Source: PFJX01 sp031426815 (GTDB lineage Bacteria; Pseudomonadota; Gammaproteobacteria; Burkholderiales; Thiobacillaceae). From it: 64,000 nucleotides of DNA. Within the stretch, counting starts at the first letter, position 1; each line of letters opens with the position of its first letter. The stretch lies in assembly GCA_031426815.1 (NCBI GenBank), contig JASJPG010000011.1, positions 1 through 64,000 of the forward strand. The letters run 5' to 3'. Made by a program: the position numbers and the translations under genes. Under the pieces are notes generated by a model, which saw only the letters and a list, made by a program, of their open reading frames with translations, did not search any database and was not told where the DNA came from. This document shows, in pieces, positions 51,616-60,533 of the stretch.

Positions 51616-52296
51616 ATGCTCAATCGGTTCAGAACTATCGTCGCCTCGTTCCTAGCAGTCTCAGCCATATTTCTCGGCCAATCCTGTGTGGCCCAAGCGC
51701 AGAATTTCTTTGTTGACAGCAATACGCTGGTCAACCAAGTCACGCTTCTAGGGAAGGGAAAGCTGCTTGAAGTTACCCTTGGTTTTCAAGGCGACGATCT
51801 GGAAATGAAGGGGCTCGCCTTGCACAGCGGCATGTTGGCCAGATTCATTAACGATTTCGAAAAATCGTTTGGGCAAAGAGTCAAAATAATCGAACTTCCT
51901 GTTATTCCTCGAGGACGCGCAAAAGCATTCACGCTGAAAGCACAATATTTCCTAGTACCACCGGAATGGAAAGGTGCTGTAACGTTGCAGTTCGAGGCAC
52001 CATCGACTCCGGATCCCGAATACAGGGCGCCTGACAACGCTTCCGACACCGTCGCTACCGCATACTCCATAGATGAAATATTCTATCTAGCCATGATTTC
52101 CGAAGAGCGCGGACTGGGAATAATAAGGACGCTGGATAACACACTGTTTTCAGTGTCTCATGGGAAATATGTCGGCAAGGAAAAATGGCAGGTAATTGGA
52201 ATATCTACAGACCGGCTAATCCTTCTTGAGCCAGACAATAAAAAACACATATGGAATGTTATTCACAAAAACGAAGCCAACCGTAAAGATCAGTAA
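51616..52296 (+). CDS. Exported protein of unknown function, low GC
   Basis: 226 residues with a signal peptide (cleavage probably after AQA, about residue 28). The mature protein is mixed alpha/beta without a recognised domain. The C-terminal part (GKYVGKEKWQVIGISTDRLI) is weakly reminiscent of PilP/GspC-type small beta domains. GC is clearly lower than the neighbours upstream, suggesting a separate origin. It follows the deacetylase-caspase gene by 32 bases and could be cotranscribed. Confidence 0.6.
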   Translation: MLNRFRTIVASFLAVSAIFLGQSCVAQAQNFFVDSNTLVNQVTLLGKGKLLEVTLGFQGDDLEMKGLALHSGMLARFINDFEKSFGQRVKIIELPVIPRGRAKAFTLKAQYFLVPPEWKGAVTLQFEAPSTPDPEYRAPDNASDTVATAYSIDEIFYLAMISEERGLGIIRTLDNTLFSVSHGKYVGKEKWQVIGISTDRLILLEPDNKKHIWNVIHKNEANRKDQ

Positions 52297-52565
52297 TCGA
52301 AGGGGTGTTGTCGAAATAAATATCGACACTGACCCCTTTGGCAACCCTGCCAATGCAACGATGGTGTAACTTTCGTCCCTGCCGGTAGAAGCCATAACAA
52401 ACATCAAATTAAAAGGGATGCGGCAAATGATCTCCAAACCGTTGTCAAAAATATGTTGAAGCTGACCCCTTTGGATTTTTGCTTTGGATTTTTGATAGTT
52501 TTGCCATGACAGATGTGAATATTTGCGGGCAGACTGAACTTACCCGTGTAATCAGAGGTTGAGCC
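52297..52565. repeat. AT-rich gap with short direct repeats
   Basis: No gene seen. CTGACCCCTTTGG occurs at 52329-52341 and 52462-52474 (13-bp direct repeats, 133 bases apart). A 12-bp unit TTTGGATTTTTG is tandemly doubled at 52470-52481 and 52483-52494. This could be scar DNA from a past insertion at the left edge of the SMC-like gene. Confidence 0.6.
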
Positions 52566-55172
52566 ATGATCCTATCTGAGTACCGCCGTTTTTTGCAGAC
52601 ACTGGTTAACGCAGGCTCGCAAGACTTGCGAAAGATGGCAAACCTTGTATTGGCGCATTGGAATGTTTTGCTGCCACTCACCACGGCACAAGGGCATCGA
52701 GTTAAGAAGTTGGCCGAGTTGGCTCAAGCTAATTGGGAAACCGTCAGTGCTGACATTCAACCAATAGCTGTGCAAACTGCAGCTATCGGCAACCAGATTC
52801 GCCAGCTAACAAGCCTTCACGTTGGACCATTTCGGGGTTTTGCCAAACCAGAAGATTTCGACCTGGCCAGTTCACTGGTGCTGATCTATGGCCCCAACGG
52901 CACTGGAAAATCGAGCTTTTGCGAGGCATTGGAATACGGTTTATTGGGTAGTGTTGCCGATGCCGAAAGCAAACGCTTTCGCGAGCAAAACGACTACCTG
53001 AAAAATGCCCATACCAACACATTTACCACACCAGAAATTAGGGCAACAGATTGTCAAGGGCATGAAGTGGCGATGCAGAGCAACGAAGCGTTATATCGCT
53101 TCTGTTTTGTGGAAAAGAACCGCATCGATAATTTTTCGCGAATCGCTGCTCAAACGCCCGCTAAGCAAACTGAGCTAATTTCCACTTTGTTTGGATTGGA
53201 CTCCTTTAATGAGTTTGTACGGAACTTCAGCGCAGAGATTGATGGCAGACACATCGATCTGATTGGTGTAAAAGCGTCCTCTTTGGCCCAAAAACGCCAA
53301 TCTCTTGCTGGTTCTGAACAGCAACGCAAAACCAATACTGAAGAATTAGGCAGGTTGGGTGTTGAAGAAATTGCGTTGGCGAACCAATATCGTGAAGGCA
53401 TCTCATTTGCGCAAATGGTGATTGAGCTGCGTGGTGATGAGGAAAATGCTGGCCTAATTAAAACCATTGAAGCTGAGTTACAGCAGCCACTAGGCACTAA
53501 TAGCGGATTGACCATCGCAAAGTTGCAAGCGCTTCAACAAAGCATTCGCAACGATCTGGCGAAGATCATCACCAAACAACAGATGCTGGCAGAGGCTGGA
53601 CAACAAGTTTCGTTTAAGCAGCTATACGAAGCGGTTAGCCAAGTACAACCCAGCAGCCCAGGGCATTGCCCTGCTTGTAAAACCTCTTTGCAGCAAGTCG
53701 CGGTGAACCCGTATACGCACGCCAGCAATGAGCTGAAACAACTTCAGCATTTGGCGCAATTGCAACAAGAACTGCAACACCTCAACAACACGTTGAATCA
53801 ATCGTTAAATTCACTTGCACACGTGGTGACTGCCTGCACTACCCGCTTCCCGTCAAGTAACGTGCTTTCCGCTTATCAGAGCTCTGCCAATGTCAACTGG
53901 TGGCATTCTTTGCATCAAACATTGAATGATAGTTTTACGCCATGGCAGCACTTGGAGAGCCAAGTTAGGCATCTCGAAGAAACCGACCAAGCGATAGAGC
54001 AAGCCGTGCAACAGCGAGCAATTAAGCAGCAGCAACTTACCAAGTTGCGTGAACTTGACAAGAACACTACGAAGTTAGAGACACGCCGAACCACCGCGAA
54101 CACCGCCATCACTGCGGCGAATCAGGCCATTGCCAATTTTGAAACAGCAAATGCGCAACTGATTGTCGATGCAGCGGCAGAGACTACGTTAGTTACAAAA
54201 AATAAAGCAATTGCCCATGCCTATGCCAGATTTGTTGCCAAATTAAACGACTATAAAAACAATTTACCAGCGCATTTGGTTTCTGATTTGGGCGACAAAG
54301 TTTTTGAGCTTTACAACGCCTTTAATCGGAACGACTTACCCAGTGAAAAGTTGACTTCTGTTCGACTGCCTTTATCGCAAAACGAGCGCTTGAAAATTAT
54401 CTTCCAAGCTGAACCAACTCGCTTCTTTGATGCCCTGCATGTTTTGAGTGAGGGCCATATTCGTTGCATAGGCTTGGCAATCCTGATGGCGAAAAACATA
54501 AAGGAAAATTGCCCGTTTTTGATTTTTGACGACCCTGTAAACGCTATTGACGACGATCATAGAGAATCCATAAGACGAACACTATTTGAAGATGCGTTTT
54601 TTGTGGACAAACAAATTATTCTTACTTGCCATGGTGAAGAATTTTTTAAGGACATACAAAACTTGCTTCCTGTTGGGCGTGCCTCCCAATCGAAGGCATT
54701 TACTTTTTTGCCAAGACTTGACGAATCGCATATACGCATTGATTTCAACTGCGCACCTCGAAACTACATCATTCTAGCTAGGAAGCATTTCAATAATGGC
54801 GAAATAAGAGATGCGCTCGCTAAAGCAAGGCAAGCCATGGAATCGCTCACCAAGAGCAAACTATGGCCTTATGTAAATAGACATGGCGATGGGAACCTTA
54901 GCATTAAATTACGATCATCAACTGCATCAATCGAACTGCGCAATTTAACTGAACAGATCAAATCGAAGATTGCAAAGCCCGATTTTGGCGACGCCAATAA
55001 AAACACTGTACTTACGCAAATCGACATGCTTTTAGGTATTAATGGAGACTCTCGTGAGTGGCGCTATTTAAATAAAGGCACACACGAAGAGGCAGATCGA
55101 GCCGAATTTGATCGGCAATCAGTTCAGCAAATTGTGGCGGCTCTTGAGCAGTTGGACGCTGCAGTTGGTTAG
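52566..55172 (+). CDS. SMC/Rad50-like ATPase with a CxxC hook and possible C-terminal RNase domain
   Basis: 868 residues, markedly lower GC than the host. Walker A GPNGTGKSS (109-117) follows a RecF/Rad50-like LTSLHVGPFRGFAK. A zinc-hook-like CPAC is at 368-371, with Gln/Leu-rich coiled coils to about 560. The ABC signature LSEGH is at 627-631, Walker B FLIFDDPVNAID at 651-662, and the H-loop LTCHGEEF (His689) closes the ATPase. A C-terminal domain (about 735-868) carries RQAME (Arg755, Glu759) and WRYLNKGTHEE (His840). RloC-type anticodon nucleases combine a zinc-hook ATPase with an R-x3-E...H RNase. HEPN-type RNases use an R-x4-6-H motif. Either could fit, neither is proven. It is probably an antiphage gene. 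Confidence 0.75.
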   Translation: MILSEYRRFLQTLVNAGSQDLRKMANLVLAHWNVLLPLTTAQGHRVKKLAELAQANWETVSADIQPIAVQTAAIGNQIRQLTSLHVGPFRGFAKPEDFDLASSLVLIYGPNGTGKSSFCEALEYGLLGSVADAESKRFREQNDYLKNAHTNTFTTPEIRATDCQGHEVAMQSNEALYRFCFVEKNRIDNFSRIAAQTPAKQTELISTLFGLDSFNEFVRNFSAEIDGRHIDLIGVKASSLAQKRQSLAGSEQQRKTNTEELGRLGVEEIALANQYREGISFAQMVIELRGDEENAGLIKTIEAELQQPLGTNSGLTIAKLQALQQSIRNDLAKIITKQQMLAEAGQQVSFKQLYEAVSQVQPSSPGHCPACKTSLQQVAVNPYTHASNELKQLQHLAQLQQELQHLNNTLNQSLNSLAHVVTACTTRFPSSNVLSAYQSSANVNWWHSLHQTLNDSFTPWQHLESQVRHLEETDQAIEQAVQQRAIKQQQLTKLRELDKNTTKLETRRTTANTAITAANQAIANFETANAQLIVDAAAETTLVTKNKAIAHAYARFVAKLNDYKNNLPAHLVSDLGDKVFELYNAFNRNDLPSEKLTSVRLPLSQNERLKIIFQAEPTRFFDALHVLSEGHIRCIGLAILMAKNIKENCPFLIFDDPVNAIDDDHRESIRRTLFEDAFFVDKQIILTCHGEEFFKDIQNLLPVGRASQSKAFTFLPRLDESHIRIDFNCAPRNYIILARKHFNNGEIRDALAKARQAMESLTKSKLWPYVNRHGDGNLSIKLRSSTASIELRNLTEQIKSKIAKPDFGDANKNTVLTQIDMLLGINGDSREWRYLNKGTHEEADRAEFDRQSVQQIVAALEQLDAAVG

Positions 55173-55332
55173 TATTTTTCTCAACAAGCTAAAGGTACTG
55201 GAGAAAAAAGTTTTCTAAGTTGACTGGAATGTTTTAAATAAAACCAACCAAGTGGGTCAGCGTGAAATTAAACCCTACGCACAACAAAATCACGCCCAAC
55301 TCAAAGCAGATAATTACCCCACCACTCTCCCG

Positions 55333-55491
55333 ATGAATCACACCATATCAGCCTCAATCGGCTCTCTATTCGGATTTCTGATCGGAGCCCCTGTCATAGC
55401 AACACTGTATTACTGGCTTGGCGTTGGTGGATTTTTGATTTTGGTCCTTGTCGTCGTCATCATTTATACAATTTTCAAAGACAAGCACTAG
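55333..55491 (+). CDS. Small membrane protein
   Basis: 52 residues from the ATG at 55333, with two hydrophobic stretches (SLFGFLIGAPVIATLYYWLG and FLILVLVVVIIYTI) and a basic tail. A GTG at 55252 would add 27 polar residues. It lies between the SMC-like ATPase and the NERD helicase, still in lower-GC DNA. It could be a membrane partner of either neighbour, or not be expressed. Confidence 0.45.
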   Translation: MNHTISASIGSLFGFLIGAPVIATLYYWLGVGGFLILVLVVVIIYTIFKDKH

Positions 55492-55548
55492 CGCAGCCAA
55501 AGAGCTGCGTCTTTTTCCACCCTCCCCCGCATACCCCCTACCCCACCC

Positions 55549-57366
55549 ATGGCCACCCTGATCCCCACCCTCGGCTCCGCCCGCTTCGACGCACGCGGCG
55601 AGTTACGCCTCGCCGAACGCCTGAAGGATTGCCTCGAAGACAATGCCTGGGTGTGGCACAACATTCCGGTCGGGCCGTTCGGCCGGCATCCGGATTTCGT
55701 GGCCTTGCATCCTCGGCAGGGCATTGTGGTGCTGGAGGTGAAGGACTGGCGGCTGGATACGATCGTGAATGTGAACAGCAAGCAGGTGGACCTGTTAACT
55801 GATCGCGGCAATGTGTCGACCGACAACCCGTTCGAGCAGGTGCGCACTTACATGTTCAACGTGGTGGATACGTTGAAGCGCGATCCGCTGCTGGTCAACG
55901 AGAGTGGCAGCTTCAAGGGCAAGCCGGTGTTTTCTTTCGGGCATGGCGTGGTGTTCAGCAACATCACGCGCAAACAGTTTGACCAGACTGATTTGCATGA
56001 GGTGTTTCCGCCGTCGCGCTGCATCTTCCGCGATGAGATGGCGGAGAAGGTCGACCCTGATGCGTTTCGCGAGCAGGTCTGGCGCATGGTGTCGCCGCGC
56101 ATTGGGCCGGCGTTGTCGCTGCCGCAGATCGACCGGGTGCGTGCGCGGTTGTTTCCGGAGATTCGCGTCGCCCAGATGGCCTTGCCGTTTGACGAGCCGA
56201 CGGCCAATGCCTCGCCCGCCGATGACCGCATGCTGGCGGTTCTCGATATGCAGCAGGAGTTGCTGGCGCGCAGCATGGGCGAGGGTCACCGCATCGTGCG
56301 GGGCGTGGCGGGTTCCGGCAAGACGCTGATTTTGGCGTTTCGCGCCGAACAGATCGCGCGCGCGGCGAGCCGGCCGGTGCTGCTGTTGAGTTTTGCGAAC
56401 GGCATCTCGGGTCGGCTGGAGAATGCGATGCAGGACCGGGGCGTGGAGGACAAGGTGATTACCTCGACCTTCCATGCCTGGTGTTTCAGGATGCTGCGCG
56501 AGTACGGCCTGCCGGCGCCCATTCGCAAGGACTTCGACGATGCCGGCGCCTGGTATGCCGCCAACGTGCAGGCCGTGCTCGATGCCGCCGAACGCGGGTT
56601 GATTCCGGGTGGGCAGTATGACGCGGTGCTGATCGATGAGGCGCACGACTTCGAGCCGCAATGGCTGGCGCTGGCGGCGAAGATGGTGAATCCGGACACG
56701 AAGGCGCTGATGATCGTTTACGACGATGCGCAGGCGATCTACAAGGGACGCAAGCGCCCGGTGTGGAAGCAGCTCGGCATCGAGGCCGCCGGCCGCACGA
56801 CGGTGCTCAAGGTCAATTACCGCAACACCGCGCAGACATTGCGCTTCGCGCGCAAGTTCGCCGCCGATGTGATCGGCCTACCGGGCGTTTGCGCCGGCGA
56901 CGAGAACGCGATCCTGATGCCGGAAGACGGCGGCCGCGAGGGCGTGGAGCCGGTGGTGCGCCAATGCGTGAGTTACGACGCCGAAGGCCATGCCATCGCG
57001 GAATGGCTGCTCGGACGCAAGGCCGCCGGTTACCAGTGGGCGCAGATGGCGGTGCTGTATCCCCGCCATTTCATCGGCGAGCGCTTCGAGAAGGTACTGG
57101 CCAAACACAACGTGCCGGTGGACGTTGCCAAGGAACATGGCAATCGAGTGCAGACGAACCGTGACGCGGTGCGCTTTCTCTCCATGCATAGCGCCAAAGG
57201 TCTGGAGTTCCCCTGCGTGGCGATAGGCGGGTTGGGTGAGTTGAAGAAGGCCGAAGACATTGAAGACGATGTGCGTCTGACCTACGTCGCCATCACGCGG
57301 GCGACGCATGAGGCGTTTATCACTTACTCGAACATGTCTGGGCTGGTGGGGCGGCTGGTTGTGTAG
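55549..57366 (+). CDS. NERD nuclease-related domain fused to UvrD-type helicase
   Basis: 605 residues. N-terminal NERD domain (about 10-130): ELRLAERLKDCLEDNAWVWH and FVALHPRQGIVVLEVKDWRL, with the D...ExK nuclease core (DF, EVK). The superfamily 1 helicase has Walker A VRGVAGSGKTLILAFRAEQI, Walker B YDAVLIDEAHDFEPQWLALA, motif III-like IVYDDAQAIYKG, KVNYRNTAQTLRFARKF (motif IV), and C-terminal MHSAKGLEFPCVAIGG and VRLTYVAITRATHEAF. Such proteins occur in defence islands and repair. GC is high again. The last 38 codons recur, diverged, at 60285-60398. Confidence 0.88.
   Translation: MATLIPTLGSARFDARGELRLAERLKDCLEDNAWVWHNIPVGPFGRHPDFVALHPRQGIVVLEVKDWRLDTIVNVNSKQVDLLTDRGNVSTDNPFEQVRTYMFNVVDTLKRDPLLVNESGSFKGKPVFSFGHGVVFSNITRKQFDQTDLHEVFPPSRCIFRDEMAEKVDPDAFREQVWRMVSPRIGPALSLPQIDRVRARLFPEIRVAQMALPFDEPTANASPADDRMLAVLDMQQELLARSMGEGHRIVRGVAGSGKTLILAFRAEQIARAASRPVLLLSFANGISGRLENAMQDRGVEDKVITSTFHAWCFRMLREYGLPAPIRKDFDDAGAWYAANVQAVLDAAERGLIPGGQYDAVLIDEAHDFEPQWLALAAKMVNPDTKALMIVYDDAQAIYKGRKRPVWKQLGIEAAGRTTVLKVNYRNTAQTLRFARKFAADVIGLPGVCAGDENAILMPEDGGREGVEPVVRQCVSYDAEGHAIAEWLLGRKAAGYQWAQMAVLYPRHFIGERFEKVLAKHNVPVDVAKEHGNRVQTNRDAVRFLSMHSAKGLEFPCVAIGGLGELKKAEDIEDDVRLTYVAITRATHEAFITYSNMSGLVGRLVV
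57253..57366 (+). repeat. Left copy of a 114-bp direct repeat (3' end of the NERD-helicase gene)
   Basis: The last 38 codons including the stop match 60285-60398 with 8 differences in 114 bases, 7 of them synonymous. Both copies are followed by ATCGGGC. The S41-caspase gene lies between them on the opposite strand. Confidence 0.9.
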
Positions 57367-57444
57367 ATCGGGCGGGTGGAAAAACGGGGCCTTGATCCAT
57401 GCGGCTCCAAGGTGTGCAACGCATGACCAGATACGGTTTCCGGT

Positions 57445-60030
57445 TCAGCGTGCGGGTCTGCCGGTCGCCGGCCTGCCAGGTGCCGCCACCGGGCTCGCAG
57501 CACCTGCGCGGAAGTAGAAATCCCCTTCCAGCAGGCCTTCCATCCAGGGTTCCTGGCGACCGCGGGAGCCGACCCGGACGCCGGTGGCAACGCGCTTCTG
57601 TACCTGCTCCACGGTAAGGCCGGGGATTTCCATGGCGGTCAGCAGGTTCTGTGTGTACAGGCCGTTCTGGCCGTCGCCGTCCGCCGCCACGCTGCCCGGT
57701 CGGGTGGCGTAGAAGATCAGCGTGCCGCTGGGGGCGTTGACCCGCGCCAGGCCTTCGCCCGCAGAACGGAAACTGCGGGAATAGGGGTTGTTGCGGCAGG
57801 CGTCCAGGTAGACGAGGTTAACCCGGGTCTTGCCCCCTTCCATGACGGACAACACCTTGTTGAGGTCGATGGCCTGGGTCGGCACGTCTTCTTCTGAGGC
57901 GATATCGGCATCCACCGCCGGCAGGTAATTGACGCCGCCGACCTGCAGGCCGTGGCCGGCGTAATAGAACAGCGCCGTGCCACCGGGCACCAGGCGGCTG
58001 CGGAATTCGCTCAGGGTGCGACCGATCTGCTTCTGGGTGAGGTTGTGTTTCTCGATCACCTCGAAGCCCAGGCTGCGCAGTTTGGCGGCGATGGCACCAG
58101 CATCGTTGACCGGGTTGCGCAGGGGCGATTCCCGGTAGGCGGCATTGCCGATCACCAGGGCCAACCGGGGCTCCCGGATGGCCGGCGGCTCGGGCTCGAC
58201 GACGGCGACCGGCGCCTGGATCGGCAGCGGGGCGGGAACCTCGGCCACGCCCTGGGGAAACACGGATATGGGACTCCTGACGGCGTTCTTGTACAGGGTG
58301 AAGAACTCGGCGATCTTCACTTTCTCGACCACCGCACCTCGGCTGGCGGAATCCATGATGCCCGGGGTCGCGAGCAGCCGCTCGGCGAAGGCGGCGGCCT
58401 CTTCGTTGCTGGCGGCATCCTGTTCGAAAAGCACGTCCGGGCCGATGCCGGAGCGCTGGATGGCGCGTCCGTTGGGCGTGTAATAGAGCGCGGTGGTCAG
58501 CTTAAGGGCGGCGCCGCCCGTGGCCGGCAGCACCGTCTGCACGGTGCCCTTGCCGAAGGTGTTGGGCCCCACCACCAGGGCGCGCTGGTGATCCTGCAGG
58601 GCGCCGGCGACGATTTCCGCGGCGGATGCCGAACCAGCGTTCACCAGCACCGCCATAGGTACGGTTTTCACCCAGGCCGGCAGGTTCTTCAGGTAATCGG
58701 GCTCCCCCGTTGCGCGCAGGTAATGTTCCGGGGCGTTGCTCAGGCGCAGGCGGGAGCCGTCGCTGCGGCCATTGGTGGTCACCACCAGGTCGTTCTTGCC
58801 GAGAAAGGCGCCGGCCACCGCCACCGCGGCATTGAGCAGGCCGCCCGGATTGTTGCGCAGGTCCAGCACCAGGTAGCGCAAGGCGCCCGCGTTGGCCTTT
58901 TCCAGGGCATTGAGGGCCTCCACCAGGGACTGGCCGGTGCGCTCCTGGAATTGGTTGATGCGGATGTATCCGGTGCCGGGATCGAGCATCCGGTGTTTCA
59001 CGCTCTGGATCTTGATGGTGGCCCGGGTCAGGGTCAGGACTAGGGGCTCGGCTTGCCCGGGACGGGAAAGGGTGAGGGTGACCTGGGTATCCAGTTTGCC
59101 GCGCATGAGGCGCACCGCCTGGAGCAGCGAGAGGCCGCTGGTGGAGGTCTGGTCAATCTTCAGGATGCGGTCGCCGGCCTTGATGCCGACCTGAAACGCC
59201 GGCGAGTCCTCCAGGGGGGTGACCACCTTGACGTGGTCCCCCTCGATGCCGACTTCCATGCCCAAACCGCCGAACACACCCTGGGTGCCCACCTGCAATT
59301 CCTTGTATTCCTCGGCGGAGAGGAAGGCGTTATGCGGGCCGACCGAGGCCAGCAGGCAGTTGAGGTATCTGGCCTGATTGCCCGCGTTGATGACCGGGGT
59401 GGCCGTCTTCAGCGATTGCCAGAAGGCATCCATGGCCGGTTTGCCCGCTGCGGGTTTCAGGGCGCGCTGGTCTTCCAGCGTGCGCGCGCAGTAATAGCGG
59501 GCTTTATCCAGATCGACCTGATCCACTTCCCGGTAGTGCTGGCCGGCCAGCAAGCGCTCGCTGGTGTTCACCAGTTCTGCGGACTGGTCGCTGAATTCCA
59601 CACTGCCGTTGGCCAGCGCCAGGTCGATCTTTTCCGCATCGAGCCGGCGGTAGATCTCGCTTTGCACATCGCTTAATCGGGCAAGGTTTGTTTCATTGCC
59701 GAGCTTCGCTTCCAGCTGGATGCTGATCAGCGCGGTGGCAGCCAGGCCCCGGGGGAAATCGCCGAGGATGTTCCAGGTGAATTTGCGTGCCTTGCCGGGA
59801 GCGACCTCGTTGCCGATATCGCCCGTGATGCTCAGGCCACGCGGGGAATAGATCCGGTCTTCGACGGCGATCAGCGCGGATACGTTGGCCGGCTTTGCTT
59901 CATCGAGATCGTAGCTGACGACCAACTGGCCTTCCTGCTGCTGGGCGCGAATGTTTTTGATATCCGCAAAGGCAGAAATGGAGACACACAAAAACAGCAA
60001 ACCCAACAATCTTGTGTAGCGGTGTTTCAT
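57445..60030 (-). CDS. S41 peptidase-PDZ-caspase fusion protein
   Basis: 861 residues from the ATG at 60030 (signal peptide MKHRYTRLLGLLFLCVSISA). After a beta-rich N-terminal domain (about 24-150), a CtpA-like S41 protease with PDZ spans about 240-545. VFGGLGMEVGIEGDHVKVVT and GIKAGDRILKID are PDZ landmarks. LDLRNNPGGLLN, the serine in NAGSASAAEI (466-470), and Lys494 in TFGKGTVQT give the Ser/Lys site. A proline-rich linker leads to a C14 caspase-like domain (about 620-845), with dyad His693 (YYAGHG) and Cys745 (YLDACRNNPY). Both protease sites look intact. It is convergent with the NERD-helicase gene. Likely periplasmic. Confidence 0.87.
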   Translation of the reverse strand: MKHRYTRLLGLLFLCVSISAFADIKNIRAQQQEGQLVVSYDLDEAKPANVSALIAVEDRIYSPRGLSITGDIGNEVAPGKARKFTWNILGDFPRGLAATALISIQLEAKLGNETNLARLSDVQSEIYRRLDAEKIDLALANGSVEFSDQSAELVNTSERLLAGQHYREVDQVDLDKARYYCARTLEDQRALKPAAGKPAMDAFWQSLKTATPVINAGNQARYLNCLLASVGPHNAFLSAEEYKELQVGTQGVFGGLGMEVGIEGDHVKVVTPLEDSPAFQVGIKAGDRILKIDQTSTSGLSLLQAVRLMRGKLDTQVTLTLSRPGQAEPLVLTLTRATIKIQSVKHRMLDPGTGYIRINQFQERTGQSLVEALNALEKANAGALRYLVLDLRNNPGGLLNAAVAVAGAFLGKNDLVVTTNGRSDGSRLRLSNAPEHYLRATGEPDYLKNLPAWVKTVPMAVLVNAGSASAAEIVAGALQDHQRALVVGPNTFGKGTVQTVLPATGGAALKLTTALYYTPNGRAIQRSGIGPDVLFEQDAASNEEAAAFAERLLATPGIMDSASRGAVVEKVKIAEFFTLYKNAVRSPISVFPQGVAEVPAPLPIQAPVAVVEPEPPAIREPRLALVIGNAAYRESPLRNPVNDAGAIAAKLRSLGFEVIEKHNLTQKQIGRTLSEFRSRLVPGGTALFYYAGHGLQVGGVNYLPAVDADIASEEDVPTQAIDLNKVLSVMEGGKTRVNLVYLDACRNNPYSRSFRSAGEGLARVNAPSGTLIFYATRPGSVAADGDGQNGLYTQNLLTAMEIPGLTVEQVQKRVATGVRVGSRGRQEPWMEGLLEGDFYFRAGAASPVAAPGRPATGRPAR

Positions 60031-60284
60031 GTCAGTTCGCCTGCAAAGGTGCTGCCGCGTTGTTCGAGGGTATTCCTTGATCAGGCCGGCTGCACTGCAT
60101 TGCCGGGACTGAGCGACTCGCCATGATTGTATGTCAGGGCAATCCGCAGGACTTGACCAGAGCCTGCGCCATCCCGGCCTTGGATAGATCAGGGTTCTGG
60201 GGCAGGCCACGGTTTTCTAACCCATTCCCCGAATGTTCTTCCCCTGGACGCTGGAGCGTGGGAACGGTGACACCGTGACCTGAT

Positions 60285-60398
60285 GAAGACATAGAAGACG
60301 ACGTGCGCCTGACCTACGTCGCCATCACGCGGGCGACGCATGAGGCCTTTATCACTTACTCGAACATGTCCGAGCTGGTCGGGCGGCTGGTGGTGTAG
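60285..60398 (+). pseudogene. Orphan 3' fragment of a second NERD-helicase gene
   Basis: 38 codons ending in TAG, in frame, corresponding to EDIEDDVRLTYVAITRATHE and the tail SNMSELVGRLVV. Compared with the intact gene's end (57253-57366), 8 of 114 bases differ, 7 silently, with one Gly to Glu change. The silent pattern means the two copies diverged as working genes before this one was cut. Upstream (60031-60284) there is no further match, so the rest is deleted. It marks the junction of an insertion or recombination event. Confidence 0.85.
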
Positions 60399-60533
60399 AT
60401 CGGGCCGAATGTAGTTGCCAACTCCAGAGCCTTCCGATATCTAAGCGTTTGACGAATAGTTGAAGCAAGGGAGTGGTGAGATGTCAGCCGGACCTCGTGT
60501 ACTCCGTCAAAAACGCTCCCTATTGCCAAATAA

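Noticed and set aside
52297..52565. Insertion sequence remnant
   Set aside because: The direct repeats suggest a scar, but no transposase fragment or terminal inverted repeats could be recognised, so I list only the repeats.
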